From Hydractinia symbiolongicarpus (lineage: Eukaryota > Cnidaria > Hydrozoa > Anthoathecata > Hydractiniidae): a stretch of DNA of 64,000 bases. The notes under the pieces were generated by a model. It was not told the origin of the DNA. It did not search any database and worked only from the letters and a program-made list of their open reading frames with translations. A program made the translations under genes and the position numbers. Of the stretch, positions 33,631 to 42,632 are shown piece after piece; the stretch's first letter is position 1; each line of letters opens with the position of its first letter. Location of the stretch: the NCBI RefSeq assembly GCF_029227915.1, contig NC_079877.1, forward strand, positions 21,665,851-21,729,850, read 5' to 3'.

Positions 33631-36165
33631 ATGAGTTGGTTCAAAAATGCAATCAGTAAAATATATAATACCGTGTCGGCATCAGTAGCGGCAACTCGCG
33701 AAGCTCTCGCTAACCAACTAAGGAGCGTGTGGGATACCGTTAGTTACTACTACAACAAGGCCAGGGATCAATTTTCAGGAACACCAACTATCCAAGATGA
33801 GGTTCAACGGATCACCATCGAAGATGAATACCAAGGAATTGAGGACCTCAAACACATGTTTGGGCAAGAATCTAAGCATGCCACCAATACTGATGTAATG
33901 GAGGATATCCATAATATTTTTGATGATGACGCGGAAATGTTTGAAGATGGAAACCGCATCAAAAAATGGAGGTTCAACAAAAACCTTAACCAGCCATTGA
34001 CATGTAGACATGCGTGTGAAGGTGATATACTCATTTGGTTGCTATATTTACCGAGGTGATGGAAATGTTGCAAATTTTCACAAAACCAAGAACTCCGGGT
34101 CACTCTCAAGCATGGCTGAAATCGAGGCTTCCATCAATGAATGTGAGGTGAAACGCCTTGATCTGGAAGATGCGGAATTCTGGACGAAAGCCTATTTACC
34201 ACCAGAAAGGACTATAGAAACACCAGGAGCATATGAAGGCAAAATAATATTCAAGCACGTTCATATCAAGATAATTTCTACGAGGGAACTCCTACTTGGA
34301 TGTGGCCCATTACCAGATTGGTTGCGCGGAAAAAGGTGCATTTATAGCTTTGACAAGATGGACGAGAGAACAGACAGCTTGTGCTTCTAGAGATGCTTAG
34401 GTGTTCATTACCGGGAAGAGCGAAAACTGTGCGAAAAGTTCCTCACAAGGCCAGCCCTCAACCCAAATTAAAGAGGGAAGAGGTACGTGCCACGAGGCTC
34501 GTAAATTTGGAGGGTATCGCTAAAAAATTCGAGATTAATATCAGAGTCTTTGAACCAAAAACAAACAACGATAAAGCCCCATGGCGTTTCGTCTATGGCC
34601 AAAATCAATACAAAAAAGACTTAGACACGATCAATATTGGTATGCTGTAGGGTCATTGTTTCTATATCAAGAAGATGGATGTATTGACGCAGCATTGGGA
34701 ATGCAAAGTTTGTACGCAAAGAAAACCTCACACGACACAAACAAAATGACTGCGAAGGTATCAAGACCAAGATCATTTGTAAAGGTGATAGGGTTGAGCG
34801 CATGCAGAGTAGCTCTGAAAAGGTATTCTATCCCGATAAGGGTTTCAGTTACGCGGCATGCCAATGGATTGAGGCCATATCAGAGCAAACAGGTAGACAA
34901 ATCCACCACGCGCTCTGTGGACATGGTGGAGAACGTGTGATACGCGACGGTAGTAAGGCTGTATACAAGATTGATATGTATGATCCTCAGACAAAAACAG
35001 TATACGAATATCACGGATGTAAATGGCATGGACATCCATGCCAACCACAGCGAACCAACGTAGATAAAAATAATTTCAATCGTACTAAATTTAAAGAAGA
35101 CCACACTCGGGGGCTGGGGTACAATCTTGTCACTGCATGGGAGTGCGAAAAGCCTCCCAAGGTTAAGAGGCTTTCAAGAAAGAATTTCGAGCATATCCCC
35201 ACTTCATCGTTTTTGATTTCGAGGCTCTCCTTGCACCATTGAACCAGCAGCAAACGTCTGATCTAAAATATATATCAAAGCATATACCCGTCAGCGTAGC
35301 CATCCACGATAGTCTACAAGCACATCCTACCTTCATCATGAATAAAGATCCAAAGGTGCTTGTGCAAAAATTTGTTGGTCAACTGGAGCAGAGACAGATC
35401 CGTATTGTCCAAGAAGTCGAACGTATATATCCCAAGCCGGATGATTTTGATATGCTCCCGGAACAAACTCAAAATGCTTAGCACGAATGGGTAAATCAAG
35501 TGACGGTGATAGGCTTCAATAGTGGCAAGTACGATATCAACATGATAAAGCGGTATTTTGTTGAACGAATTGCGGATGATGATAATATCAAAGTGGCGAA
35601 AAAAGACAACGATTACATGTTTCTAACCACTTCAAAGTTCAAATTTATCGATATTAAGAATTTCCTCGCACCAGGCCTAAGTTATGAAAAATGGTGCAAA
35701 TCACTGGATTGCAATCTCAAGAAGCTCGTGTTCCCATACGAGTGGTTGTCCTGCTACGAAAAGTTGAATTATGTTGGCCCAGTCGATCATGATGCGTTTT
35801 ATAGCACACTCAGTGGTAGAAACACACTCTCACCCGAAGATTACCAGACGTTCAGAAATGAGTTTTTTAAGAAGGGATGCGTCACGATGCGGGATTGGTT
35901 AGCCGAATACAATATGGCGGACGTAATACCATTTATCGAGGCCGTCGACAAGACCCGCAACACTTATTATGAGGATGAAATTGACATTTTAAAGGATGCA
36001 GTGAGCATTCCGGGTGTTTCGATGCGGTATGTACTGAAAAAATCCTTGCGGTTGAACCATGATATGCAGCTTTATGCCCCAGGTGATCCCTGTAAGCATA
36101 AATGTGAGGCTCGTTGCACCAAAGCCCGATGCGAAGATTGTAAACAAGAATCAAAAATCTTATAC
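33631..36165 (+). pseudogene. polB: Protein-primed-type DNA polymerase B, N-terminal and exonuclease parts only
   Basis: The replicative polymerase of the element. The start at 33631 follows AATAAAG. The N-terminal amphipathic region, a long conserved N-terminal domain (LLGCGPLPDWLRGK), a relic of a C2H2-like finger (CKVC), a nuclease-like block (DPQTKTVYEYHGCKWHG), then the 3'-5' exonuclease: ExoI (VFDFEALLAP) near 35205, ExoII (GFNSGKYDINM) at 35509 and ExoIII-like YNMAD near 35910. Coding alternates between frames 1 and 2, with TAG stops at 34388, 34648 and 35479. The polymerase palm (DTDS-type) motifs are gone: homology ends near CEDCKQ at about 36150, and sequence continues as the ATPase tail. 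Confidence 0.85.
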
Positions 36166-36228
36166 ACTATGCACGTGTGTTTGTATATTAGACTCGAGCA
36201 TCCTCGGACTTGGAGTATATTGGAATAA
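36166..36228 (+). pseudogene. Packaging ATPase C-terminal remnant fused to polB
   Basis: HVCLYIRLEHPRTWSILE is in frame with the polymerase ORF and matches the C-terminus of the copy A ATPase (600-656). This marks one deletion that removed the polymerase palm and nearly all of the ATPase. Confidence 0.8.
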
Positions 36229-36282
36229 ATAAATGTCATACATAAGAACATTAAAAATTAGCTGGCTGCTTGCCATGAAGAA

Positions 36283-36360
36283 ATGGATAGGATCCCACAT
36301 TTAGAGCGGAGCATAGAGGTCCTCCAGGAGGAGCTTCATGAATCACTATATAGGGAAAGG
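36283..36360 (+). pseudogene. Truncated small coiled-coil ORF
   Basis: MDRIPHLERSIEVLQEELHE resembles the small coiled-coil ORFs after the ATPase in copy A. It is cut at about 36360, where capsid sequence of the opposite strand begins. Confidence 0.4.
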
Positions 36361-36832
36361 ATGCGATGGTCTTCTCTTCGTTATTACCAACACGGTCACT
36401 GGCTTTGACTTAGAGTGACTTAATGGTGCCATCGTTCGGATTGATACCCTGAAGGATCAGGTTATTGTCCCTATCAAATTCTGGCAGCCAGAGATCACGA
36501 TAATCCGCGAGCACGTTGTAATCTTGTATGTTTTGTATTTCGTTGCTGTTAAGGCTAATTCTAAGGTTTTGAACCAATGCTTTGCCGATATTGCTCACAA
36601 TTGTACGCTTGCTGTTTGTATTAGTCAGCTCAAGGTCGAACATCAACTTTATTGAGACGGGGAAAATGACCTGATTTTCACCCATATTAGGAAGATCCAC
36701 GTACAAATCTTCATTGGCACCAATGGTAGAAGGCACGTGGCTTATCTTTACCCTTTGCCTTTTGCCTTTCATAGAAAACATAGTCTTGATTTCCCTGTAT
36801 GGATTTAGTTTATTTCCGAATATGTTAGACAT
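36361..36832 (-). pseudogene. Capsid gene, N-terminal 40 percent only
   Basis: The start at 36832 (AATAAAC before it) reads MSNIFGNKLNPYREIKTMF, KRQRVKISHVPSTI, IKLMFDLELTN and DLWLPEFDRDNNLILQG. An in-frame TAA is at 36410-36412, and homology ends at 36361 (NEEKTI). The rest of the capsid gene, the small membrane protein and the integrase are deleted. It is divergent from 36867. Confidence 0.72.
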
Positions 36833-36866
36833 GTTTATTTATAGCAGTTTGGAGTTGAAATAAACT

Positions 36867-38127
36867 ATGGATAATCCGGGATATGATGACTTTACGCCAG
36901 AGGAAGATATTCCAGACAAGCCTGAGAAGTTTAGTAGCGAGATCCTTTGACCCGAGCCTGATGTCAGCCTAACACCAGGACAACGGCAGGGAGGTGCGCG
37001 TAGGCGATTGGATGTTGAGCTTGGGGAACAGAACTTAGAGGAAACCGTCAATGATCTTTATGCTAAACTTAGCGAGCATTTAGGATTAAGGCTGTCAGCC
37101 GATAAAAATTATCATTATTTTAGGGTCGATGAAGGTAAAAAGCTTGCTTTTAGGGCGGTTACGCTGGAGAGTAAAGAATATAAAGAGATAGCGCTTACGA
37201 CTGCGATCGGTGAGTTAAGAGCTATTACAGCTATAAAGACGGCTTTAGGACCTACGCGTCTGAAGGCCTTAGGTTTTGCCGACTATGTTACACCCAACAA
37301 AGGCAGTAAAATTAGAGCTCAAAAAATCCTGAATAATATTGATACAGTCGCGAATAACCCTGGTGAAGTCGAGATGCTGACGCTACTCGAGAACGTGCTC
37401 GATGACACGGAGAACCTGATCGAAGATACTTCCTTTGGTGGAAATATCACAGAGCGTGAAAGAAGAGGGTTAAACCTCGAGCTTCAAACGTTACATAGTA
37501 ACCTCAAGCATCAGAGAAGCCAAGGTGAAAGAGCTCGAGAGCAAGAAAGCCACATCTGGGGCATCTGATGAACAGCTAGCTATCTGGGACATGGATATAG
37601 CCAAGGCCAAGGAAGACCTGGAACGACTACGTGATCAAAAAGAGGCTACTGCAAAAGCGCACAGTTTACTATCATCCGACACTCAGAGCCAGCTGCTACA
37701 CATTAAAGACACATTAATGAAAATCGCAGGGGATGATAAAACTTTGGTTGAAAAGCTCAAGTTTCTCTTCAAGGAACAAGGCTTGACTATAGCGAGTATC
37801 ATCTCAGTCGTGGGCTTACTGATATCTACCCTAGTCCTAGCGCTCAAGGGTGGTGGGGCAGCAGCAGGGGCAGGAGGAAGTGGTGGTAGCAAAGGTTTCG
37901 TTCAAAAACAATTGGAGAGACTCGGGAAATTTTTAAAATATCTAGCAGGGAAGGCAGGGGCCGCATTACCTGGCATTATTGGTACCATCGTGTCGTTTAT
38001 CTTCCGGGTAGCCGCTAAAGTCGTGGAATTTGTGGCAAAGCACATCTATTTAGCGATTGCGGGAGCTGTGGGTATAGTTGTTGCGTATATAGGTAACAAG
38101 AAGAGGAGTAAGGGCAAATCGCACTGA
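36867..38127 (+). pseudogene. Ala/Gly-rich membrane protein, most complete copy
   Basis: Starts MDNPGYDDFTPEEDI after AATAAACT. A stop lies near 36948, then an open stretch 37008-37568 (helical, LGFADYVTPNKGSKIRAQKI, ERERRGLNLELQTLHSN), a frameshift near 37520, then 37525-38127 with a coiled coil, a hydrophobic segment (IASIISVVGLLISTLVLAL), the Gly/Ala linker, FVQKQLERLGKFLKYLAGKA, the PGIIGTIVSFIFRVAAKVVE hydrophobic block, a last membrane segment and a Lys-rich tail. About 420 residues. Only two breaks, so it is the best template for finding relatives. Confidence 0.6.
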
Positions 38128-38132
38128 GAGTT

Positions 38133-38154
38133 TAATTTGTTGATCAACAAATTA
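38133..38154. terminator. 22-bp perfect palindrome between convergent stops
   Basis: TAATTTGTTGA / TCAACAAATTA lies in the 30 bases between stops at 38127 and 38158. It has the same position as the hairpin at 5508-5537 with paired changes. Confidence 0.72.
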
Positions 38155-38157
38155 GAC

Positions 38158-38448
38158 TTACTTCAACCAAATATATGCGAGTATCAGTCCTACTCCCAAC
38201 GTCATAACGGTGGCCTTGGTATCCTCGTGCTGCCTGTGGGCTTCCTTGGAGGAGGCTGGTGGGGGATGATGCCCTGATCTTTCAGCCTGGGAAGGCTGAC
38301 GTTGATGCTTCCTTGTGACAGCCGCATGCAGAGCATTAATCTGCGGGTTAACACCGATATTGAAGTAATCTTGACTGATCAGAATTTTGTTGTTGAAATT
38401 GGCGACATTTCCTATACTCAAGTTCATATCTGAGTGAATCATGTAGAG
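38158..38448 (-). pseudogene. C-anchored virion-type protein, C-terminal part
   Basis: Keeps MIHSDMNLSIGNVANFNNK, FNIGVNPQINAL, a hydrophilic linker and the C-terminal anchor (VMTLGVGLILAYIWLK). The N-terminal two thirds are lost in a deletion that reaches into the divergently transcribed neighbour at about 38448. Confidence 0.5.
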
Positions 38449-38968
38449 CAGCAATAACGACTTTACTATACGTAAGGTAGGGCCCTATCAGACGGTTACT
38501 AGAATTGAAATAATGAATGGTTTGTACAAGATTGAAGATATCGCGGCCATCGTCAACAGTCAAGCACAGGGTAAAGTACAGCTTTTTGTGCTTAAAAATG
38601 GACTATGCAGGCTACGTGTTAAAGACGGGTACACTGTGGTGATTCATCGACAACTGCAAGAGCTCTTGGGTCTACCCTACGATCCTAGTAAAAAATACTA
38701 TATGAAGGGTGACTACGATTCATTTTACAAGACTGACGTATACCAGCGACTGAGGCTTGTTTGCCCTCAGTTAGATGAGGATGACTGCCTGCTGGATGGT
38801 AAAAAAAAGAAAACCCTAGCCGTATTGCCCACAAAAGAGAACTCATGGGGAGACATGTTAACTTGGAATTTTGATAACCCCGTATACCTTCCTTTGAAGG
38901 GCGATGAATATCACCATGATAAGAACGTATCATTTGTAGGAATTACCATACACTTGCTCATAGAATAA
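38449..38968 (+). pseudogene. Late conserved protein, N-terminus deleted, otherwise open
   Basis: Homology starts at SNNDFTIRKVGP, and the core is uninterrupted from there to the stop at 38966-38968: MNGLYKIEDIAAIVNSQ, VVIHRQLQELLGLPYDP, YKTDVYQRLRLVCPQLDED, WGDMLTWNFDNPVYLPLKG, VGITIHLLIE. A small in-frame gap before EYHHDKN removes about 8 residues compared with copies A and B. The stop is 2 nt from the next ATG. Confidence 0.55.
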
Positions 38969-38970
38969 AT

Positions 38971-39612
38971 ATGACAGATATTATGAAATTATATCCGAGC
39001 TTACCTTCTGCACCTGATCAAGAAAATAATAAAAGTCAGGTCTATCGGCTGAAGAAAATCGAAGAAATCGAAATATATCTACGAAATGAAGCTAAACAAC
39101 GCGAAAAACTCGCTAAAAAATTTGGTATGCATGGTACCTGGATTCACTGCATGGACCACGGATTGCTCGCAATAAGCGTGATCACGAGCGATGTCGGTAT
39201 TGGGAGTATGTTATCGGGAATCGGAGTTCCCCTAGCAGTGGCTATGGGAGGGATCACCATCGCAGTAGGGTTGGGACAGACTGCCTTAAAGCAAGGTGGG
39301 AAAAAGCTGAATTAAAAACGCAAAAAGCATGATAGTATAAGATTATTAGCGGAAACTAAGCTGAACTCCATCGTTGATTTGATTTCGAAAGCCATCGAGA
39401 ATGGAGTGATAAGTGATTATGAATTTTCACTAATAAACCAAGAGAAGCAGAAATATATGATGCTAAAGGAGCAGATTCGCCAACGTACGAAAAAGATCGT
39501 TGAGACGATTAATGTACAAGAGAGACAGCAATTAGTCGCGCAAGGTCGTGAAGAAGGTAAAAATGAGCTTCTTAAAAAACTACAGTCTGTGAATTATGCC
39601 AACGGTACCTAG
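38971..39612 (+). pseudogene. Coiled-coil/Gly-rich membrane protein, single nonsense codon
   Basis: 213 codons: MTDIMKLYPSLPSAPDQ, coiled coil (YRLKKIEEIEIYL), Gly-rich hydrophobic middle (VGIGSMLSGIGVPLAVAMGG, ITIAVGLGQTAL), then an in-frame TAA at 39313-39315, then LNSIVDLISKAIENGVISDYEF and a second coiled coil ending NYANGT. Otherwise intact, so it gives the full architecture of the family. A hairpin follows at 39632. Confidence 0.55.
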
Positions 39613-39631
39613 AGGCACCACCTGAATATTC

Positions 39632-39657
39632 ATAACGTATTGTTAACAATACATTAT
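39632..39657. terminator. Palindrome between convergent genes
   Basis: GTATTGTTAACAATAC (37-52 of the 39600 block) is perfect and extends to 26 bases with one mismatch on each side. It lies between stops at 39612 and 39654. Confidence 0.65.
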
Positions 39658-39928
39658 ATTACACCAACTACTTCACTGGTACTAGCGTCAACCATAAAAT
39701 AACTATCATATAGAATGGTTCGCGTTTGTCTCGCCTCGAGGCCCCTAATATATTCCTCTAAAATTTTCATAGCCGCGATACCTGAGCATGGCTTGCAATA
39801 AGGACCGTCCGTCTGTGCTGATCCATCCTTGTACTTCACTGTATGGATCGCAGCGAGAAAATCAGCTCTCTTGAGGGTTGAGTAACCGCGAATGCCCAAT
39901 TCCCTGGATTTTTTTTCAAATCGTTCAT
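39654..39928 (-). pseudogene. Small protein with SAP-like helix-extended-helix motif
   Basis: The ATG at 39928 (AATAA before it) leads, after a one-base shift near 39900, into ELGIRGYSTLKRADFLAAI, which has the pattern of SAP/HeH DNA-binding motifs. Then a Cys pair (YCKPC) and ILEEYIRGLEARQ. Ends at 39654. Placed after the gene ending at 39933, 4 nt apart. SAP-like identity is by pattern only. Confidence 0.45.
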
Positions 39929-39932
39929 TTAT

Positions 39933-40286
39933 TTATGCTACGACGAATTGGTCCTCGTCATCTGAATCAAGGTGTCGTGTCCTGGATTGTTGCACTGGTT
40001 TATACTTACACTCTTCTAGTATAACCTGCAGATAGTTCTTATTCGCTTGCCGATAGATACTTGATAGCTTTAAAATGCAGATGCAGTCACAGGGCTGCTT
40101 CAGTGGTACTGGTTGATCATGAAAATCAGTATTAATCTCCCTATTCCATTCCTTTACTTTGGTAATAACATACTCTTTTTCAACTGGTGGGGTAGTGAAT
40201 TCATTACCGTACAGTTTCTCTATCTTGGTGAGTATACTCTGATACCTTTCAAGCCAATCAGGATGATTGTGTAAGTTAAATGACAT
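39933..40286 (-). CDS. YNFAATLTDIDDIN-family protein, C-terminal half
   Basis: An open frame of 117 codons (MSFNLHNHPDWLERYQSIL, VEKEYVITKVKEWNREI, QPVPLKQPCDCICILKLSSIY) equals the C-terminal half of the protein at 59000-59574 and 30788-31362. It lacks the shared stop after PC that B and D carry. Whether the ATG at 40286 is a real start (short form) or a relic of deletion is unclear; no AATAAA lies before it. The Asp-rich tail DSDDEDQFVVA is specific to this copy. Confidence 0.45.
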   Translation of the reverse strand: MSFNLHNHPDWLERYQSILTKIEKLYGNEFTTPPVEKEYVITKVKEWNREINTDFHDQPVPLKQPCDCICILKLSSIYRQANKNYLQVILEECKYKPVQQSRTRHLDSDDEDQFVVA

Positions 40287-40550
40287 CGTAAGTGAGGAAC
40301 TATCATCGTAGCGGGATGCCCCATTGCTATATAGCCCCCCCCCCTGGTGTTCTGATTAGTATGGCGGTAATTCTATTATCATTTTATAACCAATCACAAA
40401 TCTAGCATCCTTGCCTTTATTGGCTTTTATTGGATCGCTAAGTACAATGTTTTCGATCTTTATATCAAAGATGTTAAATGCAGCTAGGTTTTTGTTTCAA
40501 TATCATTTCCATAAATTTTAAACATCCCGTTTATTTATGAGAATTAGACT
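40287..40550. other. Gap without genes in copy C
   Basis: Contains a C-run at 40337-40349. In copies B and D this position holds the N-terminal half of the neighbouring protein, so it is probably decayed coding sequence. Confidence 0.35.
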
Positions 40551-40712
40551 CTAACTAGGGTGTTTACAAGGACAGCACCCACCATTGTACGTGATAAGCA
40601 TCATGTAATGCTTCCAACACAGCATTTTCCCGCATATAATTAACCTCCGTCTACACTTGCATCTATCATATTTATCGAGATCAATCCCACATTCATCACA
40701 ATACTCAGTCAT
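40551..40712 (-). CDS. 53-aa Cys-rich zinc protein (treble-clef/RING-like), intact
   Basis: The ATG at 40712 is preceded by AAAAATAA. The frame is complete to TAG at 40551-40553. Cys/His pattern: C5-x2-C8, C18-x-C20, C27, C32-x2-H35, C46-C47-x-C49, giving enough ligands for two zinc ions. Copy D has a shorter relative at 58808-58891 sharing CDxC...YDRCxCxRR. It is 6 nt after the DUF4116-like gene, so the two are probably co-transcribed. Likely a small regulatory or DNA-binding factor; a ubiquitin-ligase RING is possible but not shown. Confidence 0.6.
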   Translation of the reverse strand: MTEYCDECGIDLDKYDRCKCRRRLIICGKMLCWKHYMMLITYNGGCCPCKHPS

Positions 40713-40718
40713 TTATTT

Positions 40719-40967
40719 TTAAAGGCTGCGGGTAACCATGGCTCTGAAACGATCTGGATCATACTCGAACATCAAGGGATTGCGTTCAACGGCTCTGATA
40801 CCCATTTCTAAGGTCTTGAAATGGTTGGGGACATACTTGAGCAACCATGGATCCTTCCTAGTAGCCTTGATACACATGTCTTTTGTTTTGCAGTGATCTG
40901 GAATAGAACAGAGATACCAGGGGTAGCGCTCAATGAATCTGATATTGAGCTCTTGATAAATATCCAT
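40719..40967 (-). CDS. DUF4116-like repeat protein, 82 aa, open
   Basis: Starts MDIYQELNIRFIERYPWYL with AATAAAT before the ATG, then units IPDHCKTKDMCIKATRKDPWLL, VPNHFKTLEMGIRAVERNPLMF and a partial third. The frame is uninterrupted. The unit of 24 residues matches that of copies A, B and D. It is the terminal, inward-transcribed gene. The short length compared with copy A (eight or more units) shows that unit number varies between copies. Confidence 0.65.
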   Translation of the reverse strand: MDIYQELNIRFIERYPWYLCSIPDHCKTKDMCIKATRKDPWLLKYVPNHFKTLEMGIRAVERNPLMFEYDPDRFRAMVTRSL

Positions 40968-41004
40968 ATTTATTTTGGAATAATTCAGGGGACAAGATTA
41001 TTTT

Positions 41005-41149
41005 TACTCATATTATACAGAATATGAGTATATTCTATTGCGCATGCGTATTATCAGAATCAGTATTTCTCGGATTTTATTTTCGGATGACGTCAGATTT
41101 ACCGATTTTGGGTGGAGGTGGTGGTGGAAGTGGTGGAATCTTCAATACT
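41005..41149. repeat. Right terminal region of copy C
   Basis: Starts with the 10-bp hairpin TACTCATATT/AATATGAGTA (41005-41030), then TGCGCATGCGT at 41039-41049, a perfect CRE TGACGTCA at 41088-41095, a GGTGGTGGTGG tract and the tip AATACT at 41144-41149. Confidence 0.6.
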
Positions 41150-41228
41150 ACCATCAACGCAACCTATTCCACCTTCAACATAACTCTCAAGGTATCTGCG
41201 CCGCTTGAGCTTTTTGTACTGAATATTT

Positions 41229-41348
41229 CCGTCTACCTTATCGGTAAAAAAAAGATCGGCAAAAAAAGAAAGTGGGCAAAAATATTAGTCACTTGGACAA
41301 AATTTAGTCACTTTTTGCCGACGTTTTTTTTACCGATAAGGTATACGG
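41229..41348. mobile_element. 120-bp palindromic MITE
   Basis: CCGTCTACCTTATCGGTAAAA at the left, inverted CCGATAAGGTATACGG at the right, with TCGGCAAAAA also inverted inside. It is followed directly by several TACTCCGTATA/TATACGGAGTA palindromes up to about 41415. Confidence 0.7.
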
Positions 41349-42632
41349 AGTAAACTTATCGCTATACGAAGTTATACTCCGTATACGCATTCCTATACGG
41401 GGCCGTACTCCGTATAGCTGCACACTCCGAATGGAACATTAGCTCCAGATTCCTGTGCGTGGTGGCAGCAAAAAAAGACTTTCGTGTCAGCCTCCTCCTC
41501 AGTTGTACCTAAGCTAGTCTCAGTGTTATGGTGACAGATTTATCCTTTGTTTTGCAAACTGTTTTAACTGTGGTAGAAGAAAATGTTTTTAGTTTCATTC
41601 ATTTTATTTGAGGAAAAAATGAAATTTCATTCAATAGTAATCTTGCCCTAGCTATCTGCCAACAATACAACACTTCAAAGGAACCATACAGAGTTTTTGC
41701 AGCAAACATTTAAATTGATTGTCAACTCTGAAAAAAAATTACTTAGTCAATGCTGTCTGTGCAAAGTAATGCTATCTATACACAAATTGATCACTTGCCA
41801 ATGCTATCTATGCAAATTGCACACTTAGAGAATGCTATCTGTACAAATTGATCATTTAGCGAAGGTCACAATTTGCAAATCGAAATGATGTCTTTGTGAA
41901 TCACTCTACAAAGACAATCTTAAAATTGTAAATCACGTTTTTTTAACAATCGTTAGTACCAGCTATTTCAATATGATGGTTGCAACAACATTCAAGACCA
42001 CAGCAGGACTGGTCAGGAATCGCCATTTACATTAATAATTGCATGCTATCTTCCGCTCGCCTCAGCATTGTCATGGCGTGTTATAAAAAGTGCTAATGTA
42101 AAAGACACATCCATATTTGGCATTATTCCATCGGAAAAAGTTACAACTGCTGAACAAACTTAAAACATACTTATCTGATTTTATTTTAAAATTAGGGGGT
42201 AGGAATTTTTGTAACTGCACAACTGTTTTGCCGTTTTGCATGTCTTAACATAACTTAGGCGTGCGATGATGATCGCACACCATCACTAATTTGGGAGAGT
42301 GATGTACCGCACGTGGGTGATTTTACTCCTGACCAGGCCTGCCACAGCTGTAAGGAGACAGAATACCTGTGTCCCTTTTTGGCTCTCATGCTTCAATGTC
42401 TGCCCTGCTTTTGTAACCCTGCTTTTTAGCATAAAAGGAAAAAATGATGAGTTTAGTTTGCTAAACTAAGCTGTAAGGAGATTTTCTGCTCTCCAGTTTG
42501 GAAATTTTTGTGAACTAAATTTATATTCCTAATTCGATCCAATACATAAGAATATCCAAAAAACTTGAATTTCTGTATTGTTCATTTATAATTGGGAGCT
42601 TACAATTCTTTTTTTTAGTTCTAAAGTGCAAA
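41349..42632. other. Upstream region of the acyltransferase gene
   Basis: Holds a short tandem repeat (AATGCTATCTATACAAATTGATCACTT, about four units, 41743-41866). A polypyrimidine tract ending TTTTTTTTAG at 42611-42618 just before the start codon looks like a splice acceptor, so a 5' untranslated exon probably lies upstream. No TATA box can be fixed. Confidence 0.4.

Larger units (their letters stand above)
33301..41149. mobile_element. Polinton/Maverick-type element, copy C, both ends visible, internally deleted
   Basis: Begins AGTATTAGTAGTAGTAGG and ends ...TTCAATACT, that is AGTATT at both tips in inverted orientation, with a terminal AGT-repeat like Polinton tips. CAACGCAACCAAT just left (33288-33300) and CAACGCAACCTAT just right (41155-41167) form a 12/13 direct repeat. 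The inside has lost the polymerase palm, most of the ATPase, the integrase, the small membrane protein gene and half the capsid gene. Confidence 0.8.

Noticed and set aside
733-40967. AATAAA before starts read as ordinary polyadenylation signals
   Set aside because: The motif abuts the start codon on both strands irrespective of an upstream gene end (for example divergent starts 4546/4579 and 36832/36867), so a start-linked role fits better, although AT-richness cannot be excluded without tests.
41363-41375. TATACGAAGTTAT, identical to one 13-bp arm of loxP
   Set aside because: The second arm at the required 8-bp spacing is absent, and the string lies in a cluster of related ATACGRAGT palindromes, so chance within a repeat is the simpler reading.
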